Shown piece after piece: positions 8,342 to 17,125 of a DNA stretch of 64,000 bases. The DNA comes from Zobellia russellii (GTDB lineage: Bacteria; Bacteroidota; Bacteroidia; Flavobacteriales; Flavobacteriaceae). Within the stretch, counting starts at the first letter, position 1. The number at the start of each line of letters is the position of its first letter. A program made the position numbers and the translations under genes. Location: NCBI RefSeq assembly GCF_018728565.1, contig NZ_JACSOI010000001.1, positions 1,240,001 through 1,304,000 on the forward strand, in the 5' to 3' direction. The notes below the pieces were generated by a model, which did not search any database, was not told where the DNA came from, and saw nothing but the letters and a program-made list of their open reading frames with translations.

Positions 8342-9553
8342 TTACCTGTTTACATTTTCGATTATAGTGGCATATCCCATGCCCACTCCTACACACATCG
8401 TGGCCAAGCCATATCTACCCCCAGAACGAACTAAATGATTCGTAGCTGCCTGAAGAATTCGTGTGCCCGACATACCCAATGGATGTCCAATAGCAATCGC
8501 TCCGCCGTTAGGGTTTATTCTTGGGTCATCATCTGCTAAACCTAACTCTCGTGTACAGGCTAGCGCTTGAGCCGAAAAAGCTTCGTTGAATTCCAGTACA
8601 TCCATGTCCTTTAATTCTAAACCTGCTTTTGCCAAGACTTTTCTAGTGGCGTAGACAGGACCAATACCCATTATTTTTGGTTCTACACCCACTACAGCTG
8701 AAGCTACTATTCTAGCTTTTGGCGTGAGATTGTATTTTTTCAAGGCATCTTCTGAAACAACTAACATGGCTGCCGCACCGTCATTTAATCCTGATGCATT
8801 ACCTGCGGTTACCGTTCCATCTTTTTTAAAGACGGTTCTTAAAGTGGCTAATTTTTCTACCGTTGTACTCGGTCTTATGAATTCATCTTGACTCACGATA
8901 ATGGGGTCTCCTTTTCGTTGCGGAATTTCAACCGGACAAATTTCTTCCCCTAAAATTCCATTTTGTTGTGCTTTAGTGGCTTTCATTTGAGAATTATACG
9001 CGAATAAATCTTGGTCTTCCCTGCTTATGCTAAACATCTCGGCTAGATTCTCTGCGGTAATTCCCATGGCATCCGTACCATACATTTCGTGTAACTTTTT
9101 ATTCACAAAACGCCATCCAAAGCTAGAGTCTTCCATTTTGGAATCGTTGCCAAACGCTATAGCTGACTTTGAAATCACCAAAGGTCCTCTAGACATGTGT
9201 TCCATTCCTCCGGCAATAAATACATCGCCATCACCAGCTTTAATAGCACGATTTGCTTGCACCACGGCAGACATACCTGACGAGCATAATCTATTGATCG
9301 TTTCACCTGGAACGGTATAGGGTAATCCTGCCAAGAGTAGCGCCATACGCGCCACATTTCTATTGTCTTCCCCGGCTTGATTATGGCATCCTAGTATAAC
9401 ATCATCAATCGCATCTTTGGGTAGATTCGGATATTTTTCGAGTAAGGCCTTGATGGGAATTGCCGCCAAATCATCTGCTCTCACTTGTGCCAAAGCACCT
9501 CTAAAACTTCCTATTGGGGTTCTTATCGCGTCAACTATATATGCTTCTTTCAT
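8342..9553 (-). CDS. pcaF: 3-oxoadipyl-CoA thiolase
   Basis: Thiolase (403 aa) for the last step of the beta-ketoadipate pathway, splitting 3-oxoadipyl-CoA with CoA into succinyl-CoA and acetyl-CoA. The acyl-accepting Cys is in LCSSGMSAV, the His in NGGAIAIGHPLGMSGTR, and the second Cys in TMCVGVGMG. The family also includes acetoacetyl-CoA and fatty-acid thiolases. The choice of PcaF rests on its place 4 bp after the CoA-transferase and on the rest of the pca operon. Confidence 0.93.
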   Translation of the reverse strand: MKEAYIVDAIRTPIGSFRGALAQVRADDLAAIPIKALLEKYPNLPKDAIDDVILGCHNQAGEDNRNVARMALLLAGLPYTVPGETINRLCSSGMSAVVQANRAIKAGDGDVFIAGGMEHMSRGPLVISKSAIAFGNDSKMEDSSFGWRFVNKKLHEMYGTDAMGITAENLAEMFSISREDQDLFAYNSQMKATKAQQNGILGEEICPVEIPQRKGDPIIVSQDEFIRPSTTVEKLATLRTVFKKDGTVTAGNASGLNDGAAAMLVVSEDALKKYNLTPKARIVASAVVGVEPKIMGIGPVYATRKVLAKAGLELKDMDVLEFNEAFSAQALACTRELGLADDDPRINPNGGAIAIGHPLGMSGTRILQAATNHLVRSGGRYGLATMCVGVGMGYATIIENVNR

Positions 9554-9557
9554 TTTT

Positions 9558-10904
9558 CTACTGTAACTGTTCTACAAATTTGGCTTCGGTTTTTTCACGT
9601 ACTTCTTCCAAGGTGCTACCTGGTAAAATCTCTATAAGGGTCAACTGCCCGTCAATAAATTTGAACACGGCCAATTCCGTAATCAACATATCTACACAGC
9701 TAAAATCCGTAATGGGTAACGTGCAATTTTCAACTACTTTTGAACCGCCGTCTCTATCCGTATGGCGTAATGTAATAATTAATTTTTTGGCGCCCGATGC
9801 TAAATCCATCGCACCGCCTACACCTAATAAAGGTTTTCCAGGTACGGACCAGTTGGCCAGATTTCCTTGCGCATCTACTTCCAATCCGCCCATAATGGCT
9901 ACATCAATATGCCCGCCACGAATCATGGCAAAACTATCGGCACTATCAAAATAACTGCTTCCAGGCAACGCCGTAACGGGTACTTTACCCGCATTTACAG
10001 GATAGTACATTGCGCCGCCACCATCTTTTGGTTCGGGGCCTACACCTAGCATTCCGTTTTCGGTATGTAGAATGATGCCGTCTTCTGGTTTTATCAAATC
10101 GGCTACTAAAGTTGGGATGCCAATTCCAAGATTCACCACATCGCCTTTTTCTAATTCCGCAAACGCACGTTTGGCCATATTCATCCGTTTTTCATCAATT
10201 ACTTTTGACGAACCTACCGATGCTGATGAACCCAAATCTTCTTCTGTTAGTTTTCGCTCCACCAAATAGTCCACAAAACAACCTGGAGTATGAATCTCAT
10301 TAGGGTCAATTTCCCCATTAGGAACAATTTCTTGCACTTCGGCAATTACAATATCAGCAGCTGTTGCCATTGCTCTATTGAAATTTTGTTCCGTCATGCG
10401 GTATTGCAGATTTCCTGCCGTATCTGCTTTCCAAGCTCTTATGATGGCTACATTTCCTCGAATACCTTCTATAAAAACTTGCTCTTTTCCATTAAGCATT
10501 TTGGTTTCCCGTCCTTCAGCAATCAAGGTTCCTGCTGATGTGGGCGTATAAAATCCGCCAATACCTGCACCACCTGCCCGTATGGCTTCTGCCAAAGTTC
10601 CTTGAGGCAATAATTCATATTCCACACGACCTTCTTGTGCCGCTAAAACGGCTTCTCTATTCGAAGTAAAAAAAGAGCCGATCATTTTCTTTAATTGTCC
10701 ATTGTTCAACAAGCGACCACCGCCCATATTGGGCTCTCCAACATTGTTGGCGATAAAGGTTAAATCTTTGGTTTTGGTCTTTGCCAATTCATGAATGATA
10801 TTCACGGGATTACCCGTCATACCAAAGCCACCCCCTAAAATGATGTCGCCATCTTTTACTAAACTTGCTGCTTTTTCAGCACTTATTATTGGAACTGTTT
10901 TCAT
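9558..10904 (-). CDS. pcaIJ: 3-oxoadipate CoA-transferase, fused A and B subunits
   Basis: Transfers CoA from succinyl-CoA to 3-oxoadipate. At 448 aa it holds both subunits in one chain: the A half (residues 1 to about 225, with [10 protein letters not shown]) and the B half (from about 235, with the active-site Glu in [10 protein letters not shown]). In most proteobacteria these are two genes, pcaI and pcaJ. It lies 6 bp after pobA and 4 bp before pcaF. Acetoacetate CoA-transferases (ScoAB) have the same fold; the context decides for PcaIJ. Confidence 0.92.
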   Translation of the reverse strand: MKTVPIISAEKAASLVKDGDIILGGGFGMTGNPVNIIHELAKTKTKDLTFIANNVGEPNMGGGRLLNNGQLKKMIGSFFTSNREAVLAAQEGRVEYELLPQGTLAEAIRAGGAGIGGFYTPTSAGTLIAEGRETKMLNGKEQVFIEGIRGNVAIIRAWKADTAGNLQYRMTEQNFNRAMATAADIVIAEVQEIVPNGEIDPNEIHTPGCFVDYLVERKLTEEDLGSSASVGSSKVIDEKRMNMAKRAFAELEKGDVVNLGIGIPTLVADLIKPEDGIILHTENGMLGVGPEPKDGGGAMYYPVNAGKVPVTALPGSSYFDSADSFAMIRGGHIDVAIMGGLEVDAQGNLANWSVPGKPLLGVGGAMDLASGAKKLIITLRHTDRDGGSKVVENCTLPITDFSCVDMLITELAVFKFIDGQLTLIEILPGSTLEEVREKTEAKFVEQLQ

Positions 10905-10910
10905 TGGAAT

Positions 10911-12104
10911 TTAATTTTTAAACGATTCAAACGGTAGCCCTACATAGTTCTCTGCTATGGTGGTTTTATATGCTCTAGATACTTTTAGATAATCAAATTT
11001 TGCTTTTTGTAAGCGATAGGTAAATGACCCATGAGCGTCTTGTTTGTGAAATAATTTGGTCATAAAATTAGAGAAGTCCTGCGCTCTCCATATTCTACGA
11101 AGGACATCATTGGTATAGGTGTCGAGTAACGTTTCAGAATTCGTTTTATAATAGGCCACAAAGGCGTCAACCATATGTTTTACATCGGCAATGGCCAAAT
11201 TCATTCCTTTACCCCCTGTTGGTGGAACGATATGAGCCGCATCGCCAGCCAATAATAATCTCCCACTTCGTAAACTATCAATCATATGGCTGCGCATTGG
11301 CGTTATTCCTTTTTCAAAAATAGGACCTTCTTCCAAGTCAAAACCAGGGGCCGCAAGACGTTGGGAAAGTTCGCTCCAAATACGGTCGTCTGACCAATTA
11401 TCTACCGATTCATCATTGTCTACCTGAACATATAATCTACTTACGGTCTCTGAACGTAAACTATGTAATGCAAAACCATTCTCGTGGTATGCATATATTA
11501 ACTCATCTGTTGAAGGTGCTACATTTGCCAATATGCCCAACCAGCTGAACGGATAGGTAATATCATAGGACTGGAAACTTTTCTTTGGCAAGGCCTTTCT
11601 TCCTATGCCATGAAAACCATCACAGGCTGCCACAAAATCGCATTCTAGAATTCCTTCTTCGCCGTCTTTTTCAAAATGTATTTTGGGACGCTTCGTATCA
11701 AAATCTACTATTTTGGTCGCCCTGGTTTCAAAGTGCAGTTCTCCGCCCTCTTGCAACCAGGCATCCGTAAGGTCTTTGGTAATTTCCTGTTGACCGTAAA
11801 TAGTTATGGTTCTGCCGCCGGTCAATTCGCCAAAAGGGATATGAACACGTTCCTCATCAAAACTAAGGTATACGCCATCATGAACAATGCCTTCTTTTTT
11901 CATTCTGGCATCAAGACCCAATTCCTTCAAAATATCTTTGGTGTTCTGTTCTACCAAACCGGCACGAACCCTACCTTCAACATACTCCCGTGAACGCAGT
12001 TCTATGACTTCGGCATCTATATCGTGTTTTTTCAACCAATTTGCCAAGACCATCCCAGAAGGTCCGGCACCTATAATTCCTACTTGTGTTTTGATATTTA
12101 TCAT
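10911..12104 (-). CDS. pobA: 4-hydroxybenzoate 3-monooxygenase
   Basis: FAD monooxygenase, 397 aa, the usual PobA length. It makes protocatechuate from 4-hydroxybenzoate using NAD(P)H and O2. It shows the N-terminal Rossmann motif GAGPSGMVLA, the PobA-type stretch RAGLVEQNT, and the second FAD motif GDAAHIVPPTGGKGMN. Its position inside the operon, 4 bp after pcaDC, shows that 4-hydroxybenzoate is an intended entry substrate. Confidence 0.96.
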   Translation of the reverse strand: MINIKTQVGIIGAGPSGMVLANWLKKHDIDAEVIELRSREYVEGRVRAGLVEQNTKDILKELGLDARMKKEGIVHDGVYLSFDEERVHIPFGELTGGRTITIYGQQEITKDLTDAWLQEGGELHFETRATKIVDFDTKRPKIHFEKDGEEGILECDFVAACDGFHGIGRKALPKKSFQSYDITYPFSWLGILANVAPSTDELIYAYHENGFALHSLRSETVSRLYVQVDNDESVDNWSDDRIWSELSQRLAAPGFDLEEGPIFEKGITPMRSHMIDSLRSGRLLLAGDAAHIVPPTGGKGMNLAIADVKHMVDAFVAYYKTNSETLLDTYTNDVLRRIWRAQDFSNFMTKLFHKQDAHGSFTYRLQKAKFDYLKVSRAYKTTIAENYVGLPFESFKN

Positions 12105-12108
12105 CCGG

Positions 12109-13239
12109 TTAGTATTCTATTCCTAAATCTGTAAATACTTCTTCTGCCGAATGCATGGCATCGTTGGCTGCGGGTAAACCACAATAAATTCCTGATTGTA
12201 GAATCACTTCTTTTATTTCATCTATGGTTACACCATTGTTGAATGCCGCTTTTACATGCATTTTAAACTCCGCTTTCTTATTGAGCGGTATCAACATGGC
12301 AAGGGTTATAAGGCTTCTGCTGTGTTTGGGCAAACCCGGTCGGGTCCAAATTTCTCCCCATGCGTAATGCGAAATAAATTCTTGAAAATCGGTATTGAAT
12401 TCATTCTTGTTTCCGTTGGCCCTATCTACATGGGCATCACCTAAAACCGTTCTACGTACATGCATACCTCTATCAAAAGTATCTTCGCCGACTATAAAAT
12501 TGATAAGCGTTTCAGCGTAATATGATGGTAATTCTGTGCTTGGCAGATGTCTGGCATGAAATACTTTTAGCTTAGCACCTGCTATTTCTTTTTGCATGTT
12601 TTCGGCTTGGGCCACATTGGTAACGGCATCTTCATCACCTGTAATGATTAAAGTCTCTGGCTGAATTTGTTTAATATCCGCCCTAAAATCGGCATTGCCA
12701 ATTGCAGCACAACAGGCGGTATATCCTTCTGTTCTGTTCGCCAAGAATATTTTTTTCATTTCCGCTACGCGGGATGGATGCGTTTGGTGATAGCTTTCGG
12801 TAAACCATTTTTCCATTGTGGCATCTACGATAGCTTGCATGCCTTGTTCATTGATGGTTTCAATACGGTCGTTCCATCGTTCTACAGTACCAATCTTAGC
12901 ATCTGTATTACTGATAATGAGTTTGTGCAAACGGTCTGGATGGTTGATGCCCAAGTACTGACCGATCAACCCGCCCATGGACAAGCCGCAGAAATACACT
13001 TTATCTATTTTTAATGTATCCAAAAGGTCAATTACATCGTGGCCCAATTGTTCTATTGTGTATGGTCCATCCGTAAGTTCGCTTTGCCCATGCCCCCTAG
13101 TATCATATTGTAAAACCCTAAAATAAGGTAGTAAATACGGCACCAATTCATCCCACATGGTTAAATCTGCCCCTAAAGAATTGGAGAACATCAGTACGGG
13201 ACTGTTGGGTGTTCCCTGTAATTTATAGTTTGTTTTCAT
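12109..13239 (-). CDS. pcaL: Fused 3-oxoadipate enol-lactonase / 4-carboxymuconolactone decarboxylase
   Basis: A two-domain enzyme (376 aa) for consecutive steps. Residues 1 to about 250 are an alpha/beta hydrolase with the nucleophile in CGLSMGG (enol-lactone hydrolase, PcaD). Residues about 255-376 are a carboxymuconolactone decarboxylase (PcaC), with HYAWGEIWTRPGL and QSGIYCGLPAA. Such PcaDC fusions are known as PcaL in actinobacteria. It sits 4 bp after pcaB. The fusion runs in the opposite order to the reactions: decarboxylation comes first, then lactone hydrolysis. Confidence 0.95.
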   Translation of the reverse strand: MKTNYKLQGTPNSPVLMFSNSLGADLTMWDELVPYLLPYFRVLQYDTRGHGQSELTDGPYTIEQLGHDVIDLLDTLKIDKVYFCGLSMGGLIGQYLGINHPDRLHKLIISNTDAKIGTVERWNDRIETINEQGMQAIVDATMEKWFTESYHQTHPSRVAEMKKIFLANRTEGYTACCAAIGNADFRADIKQIQPETLIITGDEDAVTNVAQAENMQKEIAGAKLKVFHARHLPSTELPSYYAETLINFIVGEDTFDRGMHVRRTVLGDAHVDRANGNKNEFNTDFQEFISHYAWGEIWTRPGLPKHSRSLITLAMLIPLNKKAEFKMHVKAAFNNGVTIDEIKEVILQSGIYCGLPAANDAMHSAEEVFTDLGIEY

Positions 13240-13243
13240 AACC

Positions 13244-14554
13244 TTATGAATACTTTTTTAATATATTTTCTGTCCAGACCACACTATTGCCTATGGCATT
13301 TTCAGGTTTGAACAAATCTTCTATAGATTCTATTTGTGGGTGCATTTCTTGAACTACCTCCTTTAAATGCTTTTGTTGTTGCAAAGCCAAGGTACACGCC
13401 TTTTTTACCGATTCGTGGGCTTGCATTTTTCCTAAGGATTTTGATAGATACAATGACACCTTTTCGGCATAAATGAGTCCGTTCGTAATCTCTATATTCT
13501 GGAGCATCCGGTCTTTATTAACTTCTAGATTCGTTATTAAATCGACGGACTTTTCTAAAGAACCACCAGTTAAATTCATGAGTTGCGTTAATGTTTCCCA
13601 TTCCGCATGCCATAATCCGGCAGAACGTTCATGTTCTTGGGGCATAGCGGTAAGCATTGTAGCCACTAAACCGGGTGTGCGGGTGGCGTTGCTCAAAATA
13701 AGCGTGCATCCAACAGGATTGCGTTTATGTGGCATGGTACTGGAACCACCTTTGCCTTCTTCGGCACCTTCAAAAACCTCCCCAACTTCTGTTTGCATGA
13801 GTAAGGAAATATCCTTTGCTATTTTACCCAAAGAACCTGACAGAACCCCTAAAAAAGAAGCAAATTCTGCTAAGGAACCTCGCTGTGACTGCCATGGAAA
13901 AGATGTATTCAAGTCAAGGTTTTTTGCGAAGGCCATTTGAACCTCGGTTGTGATATTGGCATTACCAGTACCTACGGCACCACCCAACTGAATGCAAAAC
14001 AAACGACTTTTTAGTTCGTTCAATCTTGTTCCAGTGCGCGAAATACCTTCTAGCCATCCGGCAGATTTTAGACCGAACGTCATGGGTTTTGCTTGCTGCA
14101 ACAAGGTTCTACCCATCATAATCGTGTGCACATGGTCTTTGGTGAGTTGTACCAATGCATGCTGTAAAACTTCTAATTTGCCCTCTAACCAAACAACGTA
14201 TTCCTTGATCGTTAGTATCGTTGCAGTGTCTATAATATCTTGACTGGTAGCTCCTAAATGCACATACTTAGAGGCCTCAAAATCACGATTTTTAATGGCC
14301 TTTGTTAATTGCTTTACTAAAGGAATGGCAACATTACCCCCTAAAACAATATCAGATTTTAAAGCATTAATATCAATAGCATCTACCACACAACATTCTG
14401 ATATTATTTTTGATGCCGTTGATGGGATCAACCCTACCTCAGCTTGTGCCTGTGCCAAGGCAGCTTCTACGTTTAAAAGTTTGGTGACGGACTCACGATC
14501 GGAAAAAAGTTCAGTGAGTTCTTTGGCGTAAAAAGTCTCAGTGTAGAGCGACAT
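13244..14554 (-). CDS. pcaB: 3-carboxy-cis,cis-muconate cycloisomerase
   Basis: Member of the fumarase/argininosuccinase superfamily (436 aa) that lactonises 3-carboxymuconate made by PcaGH. The superfamily signature GSSTMPHKRNPVGC is intact. Adenylosuccinate lyase is the main alternative by family, but the operon position between pcaG and pcaDC and the length fit PcaB. Confidence 0.95.
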   Translation of the reverse strand: MSLYTETFYAKELTELFSDRESVTKLLNVEAALAQAQAEVGLIPSTASKIISECCVVDAIDINALKSDIVLGGNVAIPLVKQLTKAIKNRDFEASKYVHLGATSQDIIDTATILTIKEYVVWLEGKLEVLQHALVQLTKDHVHTIMMGRTLLQQAKPMTFGLKSAGWLEGISRTGTRLNELKSRLFCIQLGGAVGTGNANITTEVQMAFAKNLDLNTSFPWQSQRGSLAEFASFLGVLSGSLGKIAKDISLLMQTEVGEVFEGAEEGKGGSSTMPHKRNPVGCTLILSNATRTPGLVATMLTAMPQEHERSAGLWHAEWETLTQLMNLTGGSLEKSVDLITNLEVNKDRMLQNIEITNGLIYAEKVSLYLSKSLGKMQAHESVKKACTLALQQQKHLKEVVQEMHPQIESIEDLFKPENAIGNSVVWTENILKKYS

Positions 14555-14567
14555 GTACTGCTATGTA

Positions 14568-15110
14568 TTAAATTTTAAAAAAAACGGTTTCATTGGGGCC
14601 CTGCATGTGAATATTGAATACATAGGAATCGCCTTTCTTCTCCGCAATCAACGTGTGCTTTCTATCGGCGTCAACAGCATTTAAATTAGCATCGGTTTCA
14701 TTAAGTTGCTGTTCATCGGCAAAATAAATACGTGTATATGAATGCAATAATTGACCACGCATAAATAGTATTACATGAATAAATGGTGCCTGACCATTAA
14801 CCGATTTTGGTTTTATTGTTTTAAAGGTAAATGTATTTCCTTCATCCGTACCCGAGCCGTAGCGTCCAAACAATTTATGCACTCCATCATCCTGCCAAAG
14901 TTCTATCATGGCATCATCTACGGGCTGTGCATTACCATCGTAAACGGTACCCGTTATGGTAATGGTTTCCACATTATTTAACCCTTTAACCATATCATGG
15001 TCTACCCAACTATCAAAATCATAGCCATACTGTTGTGGCGTTAACCCGTAGGCAAAATAAGGCCCTATAGTTTGTGAAGGAGTCTGTTTTTTAACTGCTG
15101 ATGTCTTCAT
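14568..15110 (-). CDS. pcaG: Protocatechuate 3,4-dioxygenase alpha subunit
   Basis: Intradiol dioxygenase alpha chain (180 aa). It begins with the typical SQTIGPYFAYGL and shows the beta-sandwich motif ELWQDDGVHK. The iron ligands are in the beta subunit, as expected, and this chain completes the active-site pocket. It lies 6 bp after pcaH. Confidence 0.96.
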   Translation of the reverse strand: MKTSAVKKQTPSQTIGPYFAYGLTPQQYGYDFDSWVDHDMVKGLNNVETITITGTVYDGNAQPVDDAMIELWQDDGVHKLFGRYGSGTDEGNTFTFKTIKPKSVNGQAPFIHVILFMRGQLLHSYTRIYFADEQQLNETDANLNAVDADRKHTLIAEKKGDSYVFNIHMQGPNETVFFKI

Positions 15111-15116
15111 ACTTGT

Positions 15117-15824
15117 TTACAAATTTTCAAATGGGGTTGCATTTTTTCCGCGTAAAACAATATCGAACCGATAGCCCAGTGCAAAATTGGCCTCGGTAAC
15201 CGATAGGTCAAAAGCTGACACCAACAATTCCCTGCCTTTTAGGGGAACAGCCTTAAAAATAGGGTCATGCTCAAAGAGCGGATCGCCAGGAAAGTACATT
15301 TGGGTAATCAACCTACTGGCAATATCACCCCCGAACAACGAAAAATGTATATGATTCGGTCGCCATGCATTGGGGTGGTTTCCCCAAGGGTAAGCACCCG
15401 GTTTTATGGTGTAGAATTTATAATAGCCATGTGCATCTGTCATACAACGTCCCGTACCTAAAAAATTAGGGTCCAAGGGTGCGTCATGTTGATCTACCTT
15501 ATGTACATAGCGCCCAGCAGAATTTGCCTGCCACAACTCAATTAACGTATGTGGTAAAGGGTGCCCATGTTCATTGGTGACTTTGCCATGCACCACAATA
15601 CGCTCACCAATAGGTTCTCCGTCTTTTACTGAATTCTTGGTAAGATCATGGTCTAAAGCCCCTAATTTAAAATCTTTAAAAAGCGGACCTGATAAGGTAA
15701 TGTCCTTCTTTTTAGGGACGACCAAGGGTTGCAATGGCGCTCTTAAAATAGTCGATTTATAGGCTTCGTCTAGATAGGGCGGTTGTACTTCGATATCAAA
15801 TTTGGAGTCCGTTGTAATGCTCAT
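15117..15824 (-). CDS. pcaH: Protocatechuate 3,4-dioxygenase beta subunit
   Basis: Iron(III)-binding chain of the intradiol dioxygenase that ring-cleaves protocatechuate to 3-carboxy-cis,cis-muconate. The expected Tyr/Tyr/His/His ligands are visible: Tyr in GRYVHK, Tyr in GAYPWGN and two His in RPNHIHFSLFG. The ATG at 15824 is preferred; a TTG at 15830 would add two residues. It is the first gene of the operon. A pair of TAGGACAA repeats lies 56-84 bp upstream and the pathway's AraC regulator is divergent. Confidence 0.96.
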   Translation of the reverse strand: MSITTDSKFDIEVQPPYLDEAYKSTILRAPLQPLVVPKKKDITLSGPLFKDFKLGALDHDLTKNSVKDGEPIGERIVVHGKVTNEHGHPLPHTLIELWQANSAGRYVHKVDQHDAPLDPNFLGTGRCMTDAHGYYKFYTIKPGAYPWGNHPNAWRPNHIHFSLFGGDIASRLITQMYFPGDPLFEHDPIFKAVPLKGRELLVSAFDLSVTEANFALGYRFDIVLRGKNATPFENL

Positions 15825-15850
15825 GTTCAATGTATTAAACTACTGTCTTC

Positions 15851-15858
15851 CAAAGCTA
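15851..15858 (-). promoter_or_regulatory. Candidate -7 promoter box for the pca operon
   Basis: TAGCTTTG on the - strand matches the Bacteroidetes TAnnTTTG -7 consensus, 27 bp upstream of the pcaH ATG. A TTG lies 26 bp further upstream, longer than the usual 19-21 bp spacing, which would fit a promoter that needs an activator. Confidence 0.4.
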
Positions 15859-15879
15859 GTACAAGTAATTTTTAATCCT

Positions 15880-15908
15880 TAGGACAATTTTGAATAATAG
15901 TAGGACAA
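15880..15908. promoter_or_regulatory. Candidate AraC-type operator of the pca operon
   Basis: TAGGACAA occurs at 15880-15887 and again at 15901-15908. The direct repeats are 21 bp apart, two helical turns, as expected for an AraC-family dimer. They lie between divergent pcaH and the AraC gene at 16028. Binding by that regulator is inferred. Confidence 0.5.
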
Positions 15909-16027
15909 AATAAACATTATCAATACTGTAAAATGTTTAAATAAGATAATATATTTAATTAAAATACTGTAATACATTACTTTATACTATATTTAAAACA
16001 TAATAACATCAGTTATAAATAAACATA

Positions 16028-16897
16028 ATGAACGATTTACTACGTTATAAGGGATTGTACGGCGAGCATCAACAGCCTTTGGTGACCGACTTTATACATA
16101 TTGAACCCTTAGAGGATCGCAGTAAAATTTATGAGTGGGAGATTGCCGAGCATATTCATACAGATTTGGTGCAGTTGTTTGTCATAGAAGTAGGTAGCGG
16201 TGTTTTACTTTCTGAAGGTAACCGTATTGAACTTGCTGCCCCCTGCGTGGTTACGGTACCTGCCAACGTCTTACATGGGTTTCATTTTGAGCCTTTTATT
16301 GTTGGGGAGGTCATTACCCTCTCCGTATCTTTTTATGACACTCTTTTACAGGATAAAGCCGGTATTAAAAAGCAGAGCAACCAATTGAACTGTTTTTCCT
16401 TTTTAGAGAACACCACTACTTTTTCTGATGTGCGGTACCTTAAAGACAAAATTCAAACCGAAATCTTTGATGATGCTCCAGAAAAACTTTTAGCTTTAAG
16501 AAGGTATTTTGAATTGGTGTACCTAGCGCTCTTTCGTGAAAAATTCAGGAATACGGCAGATGCCCTACTTTCCAACAATAAAAACTTGGCGTATTATCAG
16601 CAATTTCAAGAATTGATACGACTACATGCACAAAATCTGCTGAGCATAAAGAAATTTGCCGATGCCTTGGGCATTACCCAAACCCATCTTAACCGTGTTT
16701 GCCATACCGTAACCGGAAAATCTGCCCTTAAAGTGGTACAAGATTTCACCATGATCGAGGCCAAAAAATACCTATTAAATACTTCCTACTCCATTGCCGA
16801 AGTAGCCTACTTCTTAAATTTTAACGACCCTGCCTATTTTAGCCGCTTGTTTAAAAAGCGGGTGGGCGTAGCACCTGGGGAGTTTAGGAAGGGATGA
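16028..16897 (+). CDS. AraC-family regulator of the pca operon
   Basis: Transcription factor of 289 aa. Residues about 1-130 form a cupin-like sensing domain (HIHTDLVQLFVIEVGSG). Residues about 195-289 form the double HTH, with IKKFADALGITQTHLNR and a C-terminal PAYFSRLFKKRVGVAPGEFR. It is divergent from pcaH with about 200 bp between. PobR-type AraC regulators respond to 4-hydroxybenzoate in other bacteria, so it is a candidate 4-hydroxybenzoate or protocatechuate sensor (inference). Confidence 0.9.
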   Translation: MNDLLRYKGLYGEHQQPLVTDFIHIEPLEDRSKIYEWEIAEHIHTDLVQLFVIEVGSGVLLSEGNRIELAAPCVVTVPANVLHGFHFEPFIVGEVITLSVSFYDTLLQDKAGIKKQSNQLNCFSFLENTTTFSDVRYLKDKIQTEIFDDAPEKLLALRRYFELVYLALFREKFRNTADALLSNNKNLAYYQQFQELIRLHAQNLLSIKKFADALGITQTHLNRVCHTVTGKSALKVVQDFTMIEAKKYLLNTSYSIAEVAYFLNFNDPAYFSRLFKKRVGVAPGEFRKG

Positions 16898-16996
16898 GTT
16901 TTGGTTGGTGGTTGTTATTATACGTTTTCCCGTATACAAAGTAGACGTTAACAAGCACTAAATTTTAAGCTAAATACAAAGTTTGACACGTGGAAT

Positions 16997-17117
16997 AATC
17001 TTTTTGATTTATTTTTTTTCCTATCCTGAGCAAAATCCAAAAGATTTTGCGACTTTATAAATTTACACAGACTTTTCGTTTAAGTTCGAAGCCCGTATTG
17101 TTTATAGGTTTTGTTGT
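16997..17117. repeat. Dispersed intergenic repeat, copy 2
   Basis: Second copy of the repeat at 4-127. The perfect hairpin is kept (stems 17030-17037 and 17043-17050, 5-nt loop), and the 31-nt block at 17087-17117 is identical. It ends 8 bp from the stop codon of the leftward gene 17126-18265. The linker between hairpin and block has diverged. Confidence 0.75.
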
Positions 17118-17125
17118 AAAATGTA

